Part shown: piece by piece, positions 1 to 9,735 of the stretch
How the letters are laid out: the number at the start of each line of letters is the position of its first letter
Position numbering within the stretch: the first letter of the stretch is position 1
Source of the DNA: Chromohalobacter moromii
GTDB lineage: Bacteria > Pseudomonadota > Gammaproteobacteria > Pseudomonadales > Halomonadaceae
Length of the DNA: 64,000 nt
Reading direction: 5' to 3'
Assembly (NCBI RefSeq): GCF_023091865.1
Contig: NZ_JAHXDI010000002.1
Span: forward strand, 620,001-684,000
Translations under genes and position numbers: made by a program
The notes under the pieces: generated by a model
What the model was told of the DNA's origin: nothing
The model's database searches: none
What the model saw: the letters and a program-made list of their open reading frames with translations, nothing else

Positions 1-228
1 GCGGTTGAGCTCTTTCTTGTTATAGGTGTAGTCGGCGTTCTCGCTGCGGTCCCCCTGGGCGGCGGCTTCGCCGACCTTGGTGGAAAGCGCGGGACGTTTG
101 ACGCGGGAAAGATGCTCATGGATGCCCTTGAGCCGGGCATAGCCCTGTGCCGTGATCAGCGGGCTCTTCTTTTCCTGGCGCGGGTCCTTGGCAGGATCGC
201 GCCAGCGGGTCATGTTGCGGCCTTTCAT
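1..228 (-). CDS. greB: Transcription elongation factor GreB (5' part, runs off the window)
   Basis: Reading leftward from an ATG at 226-228, the frame stays open to the window edge (76 codons). The protein has the Gre N-terminal coiled-coil pattern, including ITAQGYARLKGIHEHL and the segment GDRSENADYTYNKKEL, which is diagnostic of the GreA/GreB family; the basic N-terminal extension and YTYNKKE fit GreB. GreB enters the secondary channel of backtracked RNA polymerase and stimulates transcript cleavage. A GGAGG lies 5 nt before the chosen ATG; a second in-frame ATG at 211-213 is possible. The C-terminal domain is outside the window. Confidence 0.9.
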   Translation of the reverse strand, partial: MKGRNMTRWRDPAKDPRQEKKSPLITAQGYARLKGIHEHLSRVKRPALSTKVGEAAAQGDRSENADYTYNKKELNR

Positions 229-425
229 GCCTACCTCCAGAGCGTGGAATGCTTACCCTACGCAAGCCTTGCCGGTACGCCAACCCCGCTACCCGGTGCG
301 GAACCGTCGAGACGGCAACTCGAACTACGACGAATCGACTTAGCGATTAATTCAAACGTTCGTTACATTTTAGGGCGAGTGAACATATCCATCATCGCAA
401 TGGTGCAGCATGCCAGGAGGTCGCC
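229..425. other. Intergenic region between divergent greB and the TPR gene
   Basis: This 197-bp spacer must hold promoters for both divergent genes. It has an AT-rich stretch around 335-375, consistent with promoter elements, but no clear operator, repeat or RNA gene. Confidence 0.5.
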
Positions 426-1109
426 ATGCAGGTTCGTTATGTTGAAGGAGCACGCCGCCGATGCCGTCTCGTTCCGGCACGTCTTTATGTTGTCTTGTGC
501 GCCGCATTGATCGGTGCGCTCAGTAGCGCTATGGCCTGGGCCGATGATTCGCCGGATGGTGTGTATCCGTTGATGTCGCGTTGGGGAAACGTGGAGTATG
601 GCATGCAGGGCGCGGCACAGGAAAAGGCGCTTGCAAGCCTGGCGGAAGAGGCCGGTGCTCTCGCTGAGTCGCATCCCGACAACGCACATGTATTGACGGC
701 CGAGGGAATTATTCTTGCCTCGTACGCCAAGGCCAAAGGCGGTCTCGGGGCGCTGGATCTGGCGAAGCGTGCCCGCAAGGCGCTGGAACGTGCCATCGAG
801 CTCGACCCGCGCGGCGATAACGGTTCTGCCTATGTGACGCTGGGCGCGCTATACGATCGTGCGCCGGGCTGGCCCGTGTCGTTCGGCGATGACGACAAAG
901 CCGGTGAACTGTTGCGTCGCGCGCTGGAAATTCGTGGCGATGGCATCGACACTCATTACTTCTATGCCACGTATCTCCGTGACGAGGGGCGCCGCGCCGA
1001 GGCACGTCGCCACGCGCAGCAGGCCGTCGATGGCCGGGCCCGCAAGGGACGCGATTCTGACGAGGCGTTGCGAGAGAAAGCGCGGCGGCTATTGGACGAA
1101 TTGTCATAG
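426..1109 (+). CDS. Periplasmic TPR-repeat protein
   Basis: 227 residues. A basic N-terminus followed by a hydrophobic stretch (about residues 19-38) ending in AMAWA gives a likely signal peptide cleaved near residue 39, so the protein is probably periplasmic. The rest is alpha-helical with TPR-like units (NAHVLTAEGIILASYA, ALERAIELDPRGDNG, GIDTHYFYATYLRDEG). TPR proteins usually serve as protein-interaction scaffolds; no enzymatic motif is visible. AGGAGG sits 5 nt before the ATG. The next gene, nudF, begins 126 nt downstream on the same strand. Partner unknown. Confidence 0.75.
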   Translation: MQVRYVEGARRRCRLVPARLYVVLCAALIGALSSAMAWADDSPDGVYPLMSRWGNVEYGMQGAAQEKALASLAEEAGALAESHPDNAHVLTAEGIILASYAKAKGGLGALDLAKRARKALERAIELDPRGDNGSAYVTLGALYDRAPGWPVSFGDDDKAGELLRRALEIRGDGIDTHYFYATYLRDEGRRAEARRHAQQAVDGRARKGRDSDEALREKARRLLDELS

Positions 1110-1235
1110 AAGAGCGCCGGCGCGGTTGGCATTGCCATGCCGCGTCGGGATAATGAGGCGCATTGTGCCCGTGTTCGGGGGCGACGCGCCTTGCACCGTG
1201 CCGCCTCGTTCATGGCTTTATTGTCAGGAGGCGTC

Positions 1236-1865
1236 ATGGCTGAACAGGCTCACCCCTACACGCCGCGTTACGCGCATGAGTCGGTTGAGGAGCGCTTCGA
1301 TGAAACGCTGCAGTCGGGATTCTTCAGTCTCGAGCGGCGTCATTATCGGCATCGTCGTTTTGACGGCGGATGGAGCGAACGTGTCCTCCGTGAAGTCCAT
1401 GTGCGCCACGACGCGGTCGGCGTGCTGCTTTACGATCCGCAGCGTGATTGCGTGGTGCACGTCGAACAAATACGTGCCGGCGCGTTGGACGATCCGCTAA
1501 GTCCCTGGAAGCTGGAGCCCGTGGCGGGATTGGTCGACGCAGGCGAGACCAGTGCCGAGGTCGCCCGCCGTGAATCCATGGAAGAAGCGGGCTGTGAGAT
1601 CGGCGAGTTGATCGAATTGTATACGTACTATCCGAGCCCCGGCGCGTGCACCGAGCGAGTTACCTTGTTCTGCGGGCTGGTGGATAGCGATGGTTTGGGG
1701 GGTGTGCATGGTCTCGAGAGCGAAAACGAAGATATTCAGGTCCACGTACTGAGCTTTGCCAAGACCTGGGCGCTGCTCGAGCAAGGCGTCATCGATAACG
1801 CGATGTCCCTGATCGCGTTGAATTGGCTGGTGCGTGAGCGTGCCTCGCTACGGGCAAGGAGGTAG
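1236..1865 (+). CDS. nudF: ADP-ribose pyrophosphatase (Nudix hydrolase)
   Basis: 209 residues. A complete Nudix box runs from G98 to C120: G98, E104, R112-E113, E116-E117 and G119 all fit GX5EX7REUXEEXGU. NudF enzymes hydrolyse ADP-ribose to AMP and ribose 5-phosphate. The start at 1236 is preferred over an upstream in-frame ATG (1137) because CAGGAGG lies just before it and homology-like sequence begins there. It opens a nudF-yqiB-cpdA run as in E. coli, with yqiB starting 3 nt after its stop. Confidence 0.92.
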   Translation: MAEQAHPYTPRYAHESVEERFDETLQSGFFSLERRHYRHRRFDGGWSERVLREVHVRHDAVGVLLYDPQRDCVVHVEQIRAGALDDPLSPWKLEPVAGLVDAGETSAEVARRESMEEAGCEIGELIELYTYYPSPGACTERVTLFCGLVDSDGLGGVHGLESENEDIQVHVLSFAKTWALLEQGVIDNAMSLIALNWLVRERASLRARR

Positions 1866-1868
1866 AAA

Positions 1869-2315
1869 ATGGCGAAAGCGGCATATGTTAACGACCTCAA
1901 GTCCCTGCAAGGCGAGTGCACGGCCAACTACCTGCGCCTGAGCCGATTGCTCGGCGACATGGGCGCCGGAGAAACACGCGAGGTCGTCCTGGCCGGTGAG
2001 CATCGTCGCTTTGGTTCGCTGTGGCTGGAAGTGCTCGAATGCGCGCCTTATACCACTATTTGCCGTGTCTCTCAGAGTGGTGTGCTGGACGGCATCATCG
2101 AGTCGCCGCGTATGCGCGTACACCTGTATCACGATGCGCGCATGGCGGAAGTCACCGACTTTCAGCGCCAACGACATTTTCATGGCCGGTATCGCTACCC
2201 CAATGCGCGCATGCATCAGCCCGACGAAAAACTCCAGCTCAATCGTTTCTTGGGGGAGTGGCTGGAGCATGGGTTGGCTCACGGGCTGACCGTGGACGTG
2301 CCGGAGCTGCCTTGA
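1869..2315 (+). CDS. yqiB: DUF1249 family protein YqiB
   Basis: 148 residues matching the conserved YqiB/DUF1249 family by sequence (early YVNDLKSLQGECTANYLRL; the segment MRVHLYHDARMAEV; the C-terminal PDEKLQLNRFLGEWLEHGL) and by context. Its biochemical function is not established. No signal peptide or membrane segment is visible, so it is probably cytoplasmic. It sits tightly between nudF and cpdA, and its stop codon shares one base with the cpdA start (TGATG), which suggests translational coupling. Order and spacing match the enterobacterial nudF-yqiB-cpdA operon. Confidence 0.88.
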   Translation: MAKAAYVNDLKSLQGECTANYLRLSRLLGDMGAGETREVVLAGEHRRFGSLWLEVLECAPYTTICRVSQSGVLDGIIESPRMRVHLYHDARMAEVTDFQRQRHFHGRYRYPNARMHQPDEKLQLNRFLGEWLEHGLAHGLTVDVPELP

Positions 2316-3037
2316 TGCGCCTGATTCAGATCAGCGATTGTCATCTCTGTGCCAATCCCGAGGCGCGCTCACGCATCGGATACCCGCTGCGTCAATTGCG
2401 TGCTGTCGTCGCTCAGGCACGGCGGTTGCGCCCAGACATCGTGCTGGTCAGTGGCGATATCGGTCATGACGAATCCCCGGCAGCATACCGTCATGCCTTC
2501 GAGGTCTTCACCGAGTTCGAGTGCCCATGGTTCTGGATGACCGGCAATCATGACCATCCCGAGTTCATGGAAGAGCTACATCCCTTCCACGATGAACTCG
2601 ACCTCGGCGAGTGGCGTCTATTGCTGCTGGACTCCCGCATACCCGGTCAAGCGGGCGGAGAGCTGGGCCAAGCCGCCTTGCAGGACCTTGCCATGCGTCT
2701 CGAGGAAGACGACCGTCCCACGTTGTTGGCCATGCACCACCCGCCGCTTAAAATCGGCTCGGCGTGGATGGATGCACTGGGCTTGGCGGACCGCGAGGCG
2801 CTATGGCAGACGCTGGCCGCTTACGGCCAGGTACGGGCGGTGCTGTGTGGGCACATCCATCAGGCGTTTGCGAAGCGCCATGGCGACATTGCCGTGTACG
2901 GCTGTCCCGCCACCGCCGATCAGTTTCTTCCCCGGCGAGATGAGTTCACGCTCGATGAAGCGTCTCGCCCCGGTTTTCGCATCATCGACCTGGAAGGACA
3001 GCGTTTGTCGACCTGGGTGGAGCGCGTCGATCCTTGA
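2315..3037 (+). CDS. cpdA: 3',5'-cyclic-AMP phosphodiesterase CpdA
   Basis: 240 residues of the calcineurin-like metallophosphoesterase fold. All metal-binding blocks are present: D8-x-H10, GD48xxxD52, GNHD at 77-80, H141, and GHIH at 179-182. The family hydrolyses cAMP to AMP and so tempers CRP signalling. The start at 2315 overlaps the yqiB stop by one base; the open frame extends upstream within yqiB, but the catalytic D-x-H begins at residue 8 from this ATG, which decides the start. Last gene of the nudF operon. Confidence 0.92.
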   Translation: MRLIQISDCHLCANPEARSRIGYPLRQLRAVVAQARRLRPDIVLVSGDIGHDESPAAYRHAFEVFTEFECPWFWMTGNHDHPEFMEELHPFHDELDLGEWRLLLLDSRIPGQAGGELGQAALQDLAMRLEEDDRPTLLAMHHPPLKIGSAWMDALGLADREALWQTLAAYGQVRAVLCGHIHQAFAKRHGDIAVYGCPATADQFLPRRDEFTLDEASRPGFRIIDLEGQRLSTWVERVDP

Positions 3038-3211
3038 GGGTGGGCGCGTTGCATTCATGCCTTTTATTCTTTTGCGTGCTTAAAAGATAGTCCTTAATTC
3101 TTTGACGTTATCATGTGTCTCTAGGTACCGTGAGCGCCATGACGCGTAGAGCGGCGGGCCACGAGCTTCCAGCTTGTCTCAACGACTGTTCCTAAAAACC
3201 AAGGTTTTCAG
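3038..3211 (+). promoter_or_regulatory. Probable cysDN promoter region
   Basis: 174-bp spacer with an AT-rich block around 3060-3112 and a possible -35 TTGACG at 3102-3107. I cannot fix a -10 element or a CysB site with confidence. Its place before cysD makes it the likely regulatory region of the sulfate-activation operon. Confidence 0.4.
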
Positions 3212-4129
3212 ATGTCTGAAATCTCACCCGAACGCCAAACTCACCTGAAGCAGCTTGAAGCGGAGTCGATCCATATCATCCGCGAGGTAGCCGCTGAATT
3301 CGCCAACCCGGTGATGCTGTACTCCATCGGCAAGGATTCGTCGGTGATGCTGCACCTGGCGCGCAAGGCGTTTTATCCCGGCACGCCGCCGTTCCCGTTG
3401 ATGCATGTCAACACCACCTGGAAGTTCCGCGAGATGATCGAGTTTCGCGACCGCATGGCGGACGAGGTGGGCATGGAATTGATCGAGCATATCAATCAGG
3501 AAGGCGTCGAGGCGGGCATCAATCCGTTCGATCACGGCAGTGCCAAGCATACTGACATCATGAAAACCCAGGCGCTCAAGCAGGCCTTGGACAAGCACGG
3601 CTTCGATGCGGCCTTCGGCGGCGCGCGCCGCGACGAGGAAGCCTCGCGTGCCAAGGAACGTGTCTACTCCTTCCGCGACAAGCATCACCGCTGGGACCCC
3701 AAGAACCAGCGTCCGGAGCTGTGGAGCATCTACAACGGCAAGATCAACAAGGGCGAGTCGATCCGCGTCTTCCCGCTCTCCAACTGGACCGAGCTGGATA
3801 TCTGGCAGTACATCTACCTCGAATCGATCCCCATCGTCCCGTTGTATTACGCCGCCCCGCGCCCGGTGGTCGAGCGCGACGGCACGTGGATCATGGTCGA
3901 CGATGACCGCATGCCGCTGGAAGAAGGCGAAGTCCCCGAAGAGAAGTGGGTACGTTTCCGTACGCTGGGCTGCTACCCGCTGACCGGTGCGGTGGAATCG
4001 AAAGCCGACACGCTGCCCGAGATCATCCAGGAAATGCTGCTGACCAAGACCAGCGAGCGCTCCGGCCGTACTATCGACCGCGACCAGGCAGGGTCCATGG
4101 AGCGTAAAAAACGCGAAGGGTACTTTTAA
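3212..4129 (+). CDS. cysD: Sulfate adenylyltransferase subunit 2 (CysD)
   Basis: 305 residues, the usual length. The PP-loop motif [10 protein letters not shown] is near residue 40, followed by conserved [17 protein letters not shown] and SLRD-type segments. With CysN it forms ATP sulfurylase, making adenosine 5'-phosphosulfate from sulfate and ATP, the first step of assimilatory sulfate reduction, in the cytoplasm. The SD is weak (AAGG about 9 nt upstream). The stop TAA shares its last base with the cysN ATG, so the two are translationally coupled. Confidence 0.97.
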   Translation: MSEISPERQTHLKQLEAESIHIIREVAAEFANPVMLYSIGKDSSVMLHLARKAFYPGTPPFPLMHVNTTWKFREMIEFRDRMADEVGMELIEHINQEGVEAGINPFDHGSAKHTDIMKTQALKQALDKHGFDAAFGGARRDEEASRAKERVYSFRDKHHRWDPKNQRPELWSIYNGKINKGESIRVFPLSNWTELDIWQYIYLESIPIVPLYYAAPRPVVERDGTWIMVDDDRMPLEEGEVPEEKWVRFRTLGCYPLTGAVESKADTLPEIIQEMLLTKTSERSGRTIDRDQAGSMERKKREGYF

Positions 4130-5556
4130 TGTCACACCAGTCATCGCTGATCGCCGACGATATCGAGTCCTACCTGCATGAGCATGAAAACAAGGATCTC
4201 TTGCGTTTCATTACCTGCGGGAGCGTCGATGACGGCAAGTCGACCCTGATCGGGCGCTTGCTGCACGATTCCAAGATGATCTACGAGGATCAGCTCGCGG
4301 CGATCACGCAGGCCTCCAAGACCAGCGGCACCACCGGCGATAAGGTCGATCTGGCGCTGTTGGTCGACGGCTTGCAGTCCGAGCGTGAGCAGGGCATCAC
4401 CATCGATGTCGCCTATCGGTACTTCTCCACCGACAAGCGCAAGTTCATCATCGCCGACACCCCCGGGCACGAGCAGTACACCCGCAACATGGCGACCGGC
4501 GCCTCCACGGCCAGCCTCGCGGTGATCCTGATCGACGCCCGCCATGGCGTGCAGACCCAGACCCGGCGGCACAGCTTCATCGCCGACCTGCTGGGCATCC
4601 AGCACCTGGTGATCGCGGTCAACAAGATGGACCTGGTCGATTATTCCCAGGCACGCTTCGACGAGATCGTCGCCGAGTACCGCGAGTTCGCTGCCAAGCT
4701 CAACGCGCCGGACATTCACTTCGTACCGCTGTCCGCGCTGGAAGGCGACAACGTCGTCAACAAGAGCGAGGCCATGAGCTGGTACGAGGGCCCGGCGCTG
4801 CTCAATCTGCTGGAGACCGTCGAGGTCACGCACGACCGGAACCTGACGGACCTGCGGCTGCCGGTACAGTACGTCAACCGCCCGCACCTCGACTTCCGCG
4901 GCTACTGCGGCACGCTCGAGGCCGGCATCCTGCGGCCCGGCCAGCGCGTCAAGGTGCTGCCCTCTGGCAAGTCCTCCACGGTGGCGCGCATCGTCACCTT
5001 CGACGGCGATCTCGAGGTGGCGTATCCGGGGCAGGCGATCACCGTCACGCTCGACGACGAGATCGACATCTCGCGGGGTGACTGGCTGGTCGCCGCCGAT
5101 GCCGAAGTGCCGCTGGCCGACGCCTTCGAGGCGGACATCGTGTGGATGAACGACACCGCTCTCGAGACCGGTCGGCTTTATGACCTCAAGCTCGCCACCC
5201 GGGATCTCGCCGGCAAGGTGAGTCAGATCGACTACCAGATCGACGTCAACACGCTCGAGCATCACGCTGCCGAGACCCTGGGGCTCAATGCCATTGGCCG
5301 CTGCCGCATCGAAGTGGCCGGCACGCTGCCGGTGGACGATTACCGCGTGAGTCCCGGCACCGGCAGCTTCATCGTCATCGACCGGCTGACCAACGTCACC
5401 GTGGGTGCAGGGATGGTACGTGGCGCGGCCAAGAGCGCCGGTACGAGCAACGGTGAGGTGGATTGGCAGGCCTTCGAGATAGAACTCAATGCGTTGGTTC
5501 GTAAGCATTTCCCGCATTGGGAGGCGAAAGACGTCCGCTCGCTGATGGGACGCTGA
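4129..5556 (+). CDS. cysN: Sulfate adenylyltransferase subunit 1, GTPase (CysN)
   Basis: 475 residues. An EF-Tu-like GTPase domain shows the P-loop GSVDDGKST (31-39), [11 protein letters not shown] in switch II and NKMD for guanine recognition, followed by beta-barrel domains. GTP hydrolysis drives APS synthesis by CysD. The length is that of stand-alone CysN; there is no C-terminal APS kinase (CysC) fusion, so APS kinase, if present, is encoded elsewhere. Overlaps cysD by one base and ends before a clear terminator. Confidence 0.97.
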   Translation: MSHQSSLIADDIESYLHEHENKDLLRFITCGSVDDGKSTLIGRLLHDSKMIYEDQLAAITQASKTSGTTGDKVDLALLVDGLQSEREQGITIDVAYRYFSTDKRKFIIADTPGHEQYTRNMATGASTASLAVILIDARHGVQTQTRRHSFIADLLGIQHLVIAVNKMDLVDYSQARFDEIVAEYREFAAKLNAPDIHFVPLSALEGDNVVNKSEAMSWYEGPALLNLLETVEVTHDRNLTDLRLPVQYVNRPHLDFRGYCGTLEAGILRPGQRVKVLPSGKSSTVARIVTFDGDLEVAYPGQAITVTLDDEIDISRGDWLVAADAEVPLADAFEADIVWMNDTALETGRLYDLKLATRDLAGKVSQIDYQIDVNTLEHHAAETLGLNAIGRCRIEVAGTLPVDDYRVSPGTGSFIVIDRLTNVTVGAGMVRGAAKSAGTSNGEVDWQAFEIELNALVRKHFPHWEAKDVRSLMGR

Positions 5557-5580
5557 GCCGCGGCTGCCTAGTGTCTTGCA

Positions 5581-5612
5581 TGCCCTTTCCCGCCTGCGGG
5601 GAAGGGCATTTT
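5581..5612 (+). terminator. Intrinsic terminator after cysN
   Basis: A 12-bp stem (5581-5592 with 5597-5608, one G-U pair) and a 4-nt loop are followed by TTTT, 24 bp after the cysN stop. Confidence 0.8.
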
Positions 5613-5738
5613 GCATTGGGTGCTGCGGTAAGCGCTGTGGCAAGCTCTACGCGAAGAAAGTGCATGGGATCGAGGTCGCACTCGATCATGAGGCGGCTTA
5701 TCATGAGGCACTCGCATTCATTGAGGACACGGTGAGGT

Positions 5739-6650
5739 ATGCATAACGTCGATTGGCAGCTTGAGGAAATCGTGACGCAGTTGAGAGCTACTCGTGAAAC
5801 CTGGCGCGAGCGTCATGGGCGCTCGCGCGAGCGTGGCTGTCGTGAACTGCCGTCGCGGAGTGCCATTCGTGTCATTACCGACGACTTGATCGGGGCGTTG
5901 TTTCCGATGCGTCTCGGCCCTAGTGATCTGCGTCGCGAGAGCGAGGACTTCTACGTCGGCCACACGCTGGATGCCACCCTCAATGCGCTATGCCACGAAG
6001 TGTGCCTGGAGCTGAAGTACATCGCCCGGCAACTAGGGCACGATGCCGGTGATACCCAGGCGCGTGCGGTGGAGATCGTGCAGGGGTTCGCGGCCGACTT
6101 GCCCGAGCTTCGCCGCCGCCTCGATGCCGATGTGATGGCGGCCTACCATGGCGATCCGGCGGCGCGCAGCGTCGACGAGGTGTTGTTGTGCTATCCGGGG
6201 GTGCATGCGGTCATCCATCACCGTATCGCCAGCTATTTTTACCAGGAGGATCTTTCGTTGCTGGCGCGGATGATCGCGGAAATCGCGCATTCGGATACGG
6301 GCATCGACATCCATCCGGGAGCCACTATCGGCGAGGGTTTCTTCATCGACCATGGCACTGGCGTGGTCATCGGTGAAACCGCGATCATTGGCAATAACGT
6401 GCGTCTCTATCAGGCCGTGACGCTGGGGGCCAAGCGCTTTCCATCGGATGAGCGCGGCCATCTGGAAAAAGGCCTGCCGCGCCACCCCATCGTCGAGGAC
6501 GATGTGGTCGTCTACGCCGGGGCGACCATCTTGGGGCGTATCACCATCGGCAAGGGCTCGATCATTGGGGGCAACGTGTGGCTCACGCGTAGTGTGGAGC
6601 CGGGCAGCAACGTGACTCAGGCCAACCTGCAAAGCGGGCCGTGTCCGTAA
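5739..6650 (+). CDS. epsC: Serine O-acetyltransferase, EpsC type
   Basis: 303 residues: an alpha-helical N-terminal half and a left-handed beta-helix of hexapeptide repeats from about residue 185 (IDIHPGATIGEGFFIDHGTG, VVIGETAIIGNNV, ATILGRITIGKGSIIGGN). The IDHGTG segment holds the His/Asp catalytic pair of the CysE/EpsC family. It makes O-acetylserine from serine and acetyl-CoA, supplying the carbon acceptor for the sulfide produced downstream of cysDN, so the neighbourhood is coherent. It has its own transcription unit between two hairpins. The SD is poorly placed (GGTGAGGT directly before the ATG). Confidence 0.9.
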   Translation: MHNVDWQLEEIVTQLRATRETWRERHGRSRERGCRELPSRSAIRVITDDLIGALFPMRLGPSDLRRESEDFYVGHTLDATLNALCHEVCLELKYIARQLGHDAGDTQARAVEIVQGFAADLPELRRRLDADVMAAYHGDPAARSVDEVLLCYPGVHAVIHHRIASYFYQEDLSLLARMIAEIAHSDTGIDIHPGATIGEGFFIDHGTGVVIGETAIIGNNVRLYQAVTLGAKRFPSDERGHLEKGLPRHPIVEDDVVVYAGATILGRITIGKGSIIGGNVWLTRSVEPGSNVTQANLQSGPCP

Positions 6651-6674
6651 GACTAAGAGAGCCAGTCTATATTG

Positions 6675-6706
6675 CGACGCGCGGTTTCGGCCGCGCGTCG
6701 TCGTTT
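6675..6706 (+). terminator. Probable terminator after epsC
   Basis: A perfect 10-bp GC-rich stem (6675-6684 with 6691-6700) and 6-nt loop lie 24 bp after the stop. The following T-run is short (TCGTTTG), so it is scored as probable. Confidence 0.6.
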
Positions 6707-6827
6707 GTGAAAGCGCCTCTTTTCCCGCTGATACCTCTTACCTTTTATTTCTAATTAGCCCGCTAACGTGTCGTCAGCGGCGTCCAAGGCCGGTATAGTG
6801 TGCGCGCTTATCAGGCTTGGATGACAT

Positions 6828-8924
6828 ATGTATAAAGATTCCGTGACCGTTTCGCGTTGGCAGCACTGGCGCGAAATGAACCGTCAACTGTGGCGGCTGG
6901 GGCTCATTGGGGTAGTGACCCTGACCTTGATGCGTGTCTTGCTGTGGCAACTGAATGCGCCGTCTTCGCTCGATGTCCCGGCCGGGGAGTTGCTGCAAGC
7001 CTTCTGGATGGGGCTACGTTTCGACGCCAAGATCATGGCGATTCTCCTGGGGCCATGGCTGGTGGTGGCGACGGCATTGCTCCCCCTCCCGCGCGTCTTC
7101 TTGGCTGGCTGGCGTCGCCTATGGCCAGTCTGGGCCATTGCCATCATGGTGTTGATCAATCTCTTGGCGTTGATCAATCATTTCTTCTTCACCTTTTATC
7201 AGGGCCCGATCAACTCGCTGATATTCGGGTTGTTCGAAGACGATACCCAGGCGGTACTGGAAACGATCTGGAGTGATTATCCCTTTTTCTCCTTGCTGAT
7301 TGCCTTGACCGGCATGACGGGAATCCAAGTCGCCTTGATGCGGCACGGCCACCGACAAGAACGGCGTCGGCTAGGCTGGCGTCGGGCCACCTTGTTGGTG
7401 GTCGTTTCCTGGGTGGCGTTGATTGGGTTGGGGCGTGGCACTCTGGGGACCTTTCCCTTGCGCGAGATGCACATGGCGGTGTCGTCGAGTGCCTTTGTCA
7501 ACGATTTGGTGCCCAGTGGACCGCAGGCGCTTTATCTCGCCTGGAAGGAGCGTCAGGTCAATCAGATTGGCGACGATCCTCAGTCGGGCTTGGCGCGTTA
7601 TGGATTCAGCTCGCCCATGGCGGCGGCAGAAGTGCTCGGTTGGTCGCAGGCCGATACTCCGCAGGCGGTTTTCGACCACATGACCGAGACGACTCCCGCG
7701 CGATCCGCTGAAAAAGATAAACCGCCGCATGTCGTGTTCAGTTTGATGGAGAGCTGGGGGCGTCACCCGCTGGATTTCGACGACGCCGAAGACAACGATC
7801 TGCTGGGCCACTTGCGTCCCTGGATGCAGGAAAAGGCAGATTATTTCCCGCATGCACTATCGGCCGAGAACGGCACGCATCCCTCCCTGGAGGGGCTACT
7901 GTTCGACACGCCGATCAGCCCGTTGACGCAAAGTCGTTATGGCTATCGTCAGTATTCGACGTCGACGGTGTTGCCTTATGAGCGCGCGGGTTATCACACT
8001 GTCTTTTTGACCTCGGGCTCGGCGCAGTGGCGTAATCTCGATGGTGCACTCAAGCGCCAAGGCTTCGACGAGGTGCTGGGAGAGAGCGCGATACGCGAGC
8101 GCTTCCCTGATGCCGAGGGTAGCACCTGGGGACTCTTCGATGAGTGGATGTTCCGTTATGGCGAAGAGCTTCTGAAAGAGGCCGAGGCCAACGACGAGAA
8201 GCTGATGCTGGTGATGCTCTCGATCACCAATCATCCGCCGTACAAGATTCCGGAAGACTACGAACCCGCACCCTTGGATGTCTCGCGGCTGGGCGATGAG
8301 CTGGCCGTCTCGCCCGAGTTTGGTACCTCGATCCTCGAGACCTATCAGTATGCCAATGACAGCATGGGGCGGTTTCTCGACCGTCTCGACGCGGATGGAT
8401 TGATGGATCATACGCTGTTCGCGGCGACCGGCGATCACAATACCCGCTCCCTCATGCAGTACCCCGACGCGCATGATTTGTTCGATCAATTCGGTGTGCC
8501 GGTGCTGATGTGGGTGCCTCCGGCCTATCGGGGTGATGGCGAGGCGCAGGTCGAGGACTGGACCAGCCATCGGGATATTTTCCCGACACTCTGGGCGCAT
8601 TCGCTTTCCGACGTGCAGGTGCCGTGGATGGGGCGCGATCTGTATACGCCGCAAGCATCGCCGATGGCACTGACATTCAACCATCAGGATGGCGGGCAGG
8701 GTGTCATGGTCAGCGAGGCGGGTGCGGTGACGAGTCTCACCGATCCTACCTACTATCGTTGGTCGAACGACTCACCTGACTTGGAGGATCGCGCGTTGGC
8801 GGCCACGGCGTCGCCATCACGCGCCTTGGAGGATCAGGCGCAGCGTGCCCAGGCGCGCATGGCACTGGAAGACTGGCGCATTCGGCGTGAGGCCTTGCAG
8901 GCCGACACGCCCGAGACCGATTGA
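6828..8924 (+). CDS. LtaS-like membrane sulfatase / phosphoglycerol transferase family protein
   Basis: 698 residues. About five membrane helices occupy residues 25-210, followed by a periplasmic alkaline-phosphatase-fold (sulfatase) domain from about residue 300. Key residues of the LtaS/OpgB-type family are visible: HVVFSLMESWG with metal ligand E308, the nucleophile region AENGTHPSLEG (T350), and ATGDHNTRS with the later metal-binding D and H. Relatives transfer phosphoglycerol or phosphoethanolamine to envelope glycans or lipids. In a Gram-negative the likely targets are periplasmic glucans or LPS; this is inference. It is a single-gene unit convergent with the next gene (2-bp gap). Confidence 0.85.
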   Translation: MYKDSVTVSRWQHWREMNRQLWRLGLIGVVTLTLMRVLLWQLNAPSSLDVPAGELLQAFWMGLRFDAKIMAILLGPWLVVATALLPLPRVFLAGWRRLWPVWAIAIMVLINLLALINHFFFTFYQGPINSLIFGLFEDDTQAVLETIWSDYPFFSLLIALTGMTGIQVALMRHGHRQERRRLGWRRATLLVVVSWVALIGLGRGTLGTFPLREMHMAVSSSAFVNDLVPSGPQALYLAWKERQVNQIGDDPQSGLARYGFSSPMAAAEVLGWSQADTPQAVFDHMTETTPARSAEKDKPPHVVFSLMESWGRHPLDFDDAEDNDLLGHLRPWMQEKADYFPHALSAENGTHPSLEGLLFDTPISPLTQSRYGYRQYSTSTVLPYERAGYHTVFLTSGSAQWRNLDGALKRQGFDEVLGESAIRERFPDAEGSTWGLFDEWMFRYGEELLKEAEANDEKLMLVMLSITNHPPYKIPEDYEPAPLDVSRLGDELAVSPEFGTSILETYQYANDSMGRFLDRLDADGLMDHTLFAATGDHNTRSLMQYPDAHDLFDQFGVPVLMWVPPAYRGDGEAQVEDWTSHRDIFPTLWAHSLSDVQVPWMGRDLYTPQASPMALTFNHQDGGQGVMVSEAGAVTSLTDPTYYRWSNDSPDLEDRALAATASPSRALEDQAQRAQARMALEDWRIRREALQADTPETD

Positions 8925-8926
8925 CG

Positions 8927-9715
8927 TCAAGGCGTGGCGTCCGGCGCCTTCGACAGAGGTGTCTCCGCCGTCGGCGGGGTCACCTGAACCCTGAGTACAT
9001 GGCGTACCGCCGACGTCACGTTGGTGCAGCGTGCATCGGCGTTCATCCACCACACGCGATCACAGCATGCGAGACTCGCGTCGCACTGGCTGACCACCGG
9101 GACGATGCACAAACGGTGGCGCCGTGAGGCGGCGCCTAGATCGGCTAAGAGGCGCTGCTCTTCCATCGGTGCCAGAGGCTCGAGGTCTAGGAGCAGAATG
9201 CCGTTGTCGCGCCGCTGTCGGAGTGGGCAATGGGGCGCCGCCGCGACTTGGCACAGCGAACGCGCGATCATCGTGCGTTGAGCATTCGCTGGGTCGAGTT
9301 CTCCCAGGCGTTGATCGCCCAGAGCCTGTAGATCGAGCGCTTTGAGTGCCGTTTCAACCGCAAGCGGAAGGCAGGGCGGCGAACTGGCACCGTGCTGGGT
9401 GACGCGTGAGCAACTCTCCAGCAGTCCCAGTCCGACCAGGTCTCGCACGCGCCAATCGGCCAGGCTTTGCGGTGGTGCGACGACATGCGCGATGCGTTGG
9501 GCGCGGTAGGTGCTAGGCCAGCAGTGCAGGGGTTGTCCGTCGAGGCAGATGCTACCGCGCGTGGGTCGGTAGAGACCGGCGAGCAAGCCGATCAGGGTAC
9601 TCTTGCCGGCGCCATTTGGCCCGCAGATGCCGAGTAGTTCGCCCGGTACCAGGCGATCGGTGAAGGGCATCAGACGCGGCGTTCCCTCGAGGGCCGTATT
9701 GAAGAGCGACAGCAT
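8927..9715 (-). CDS. Orphan ABC-type ATPase with eroded motifs, under a Fur box
   Basis: 262 residues resembling ATPases of iron-siderophore/cobalamin importers (FecE/BtuD type). Walker A (GPNGAGKST, 32-40) and the Q-loop Q83 are intact. The LSGGQ-type signature is replaced by LDPAN (140-144), Walker B reads LLLDLEP (D167, with an extra residue before E169), and the H-loop region (SQCDASLA) has no histidine. No permease or binding-protein gene is adjacent. GGAGG lies 6 nt before the ATG and a near-perfect Fur box lies 21 bp upstream, so iron repression is expected. Either a decaying remnant or a protein repurposed for nucleotide binding. Confidence 0.8.
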   Translation of the reverse strand: MLSLFNTALEGTPRLMPFTDRLVPGELLGICGPNGAGKSTLIGLLAGLYRPTRGSICLDGQPLHCWPSTYRAQRIAHVVAPPQSLADWRVRDLVGLGLLESCSRVTQHGASSPPCLPLAVETALKALDLQALGDQRLGELDPANAQRTMIARSLCQVAAAPHCPLRQRRDNGILLLDLEPLAPMEEQRLLADLGAASRRHRLCIVPVVSQCDASLACCDRVWWMNADARCTNVTSAVRHVLRVQVTPPTAETPLSKAPDATP

Positions 9716-9735
9716 GATAGGCCTCCTACGACATC

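Noticed and set aside
4141-5643. 500-codon open frame antisense to cysN
   Set aside because: It mirrors the codon structure of the GC-rich cysN gene; no SD, no recognisable domain, and cysN is certain.
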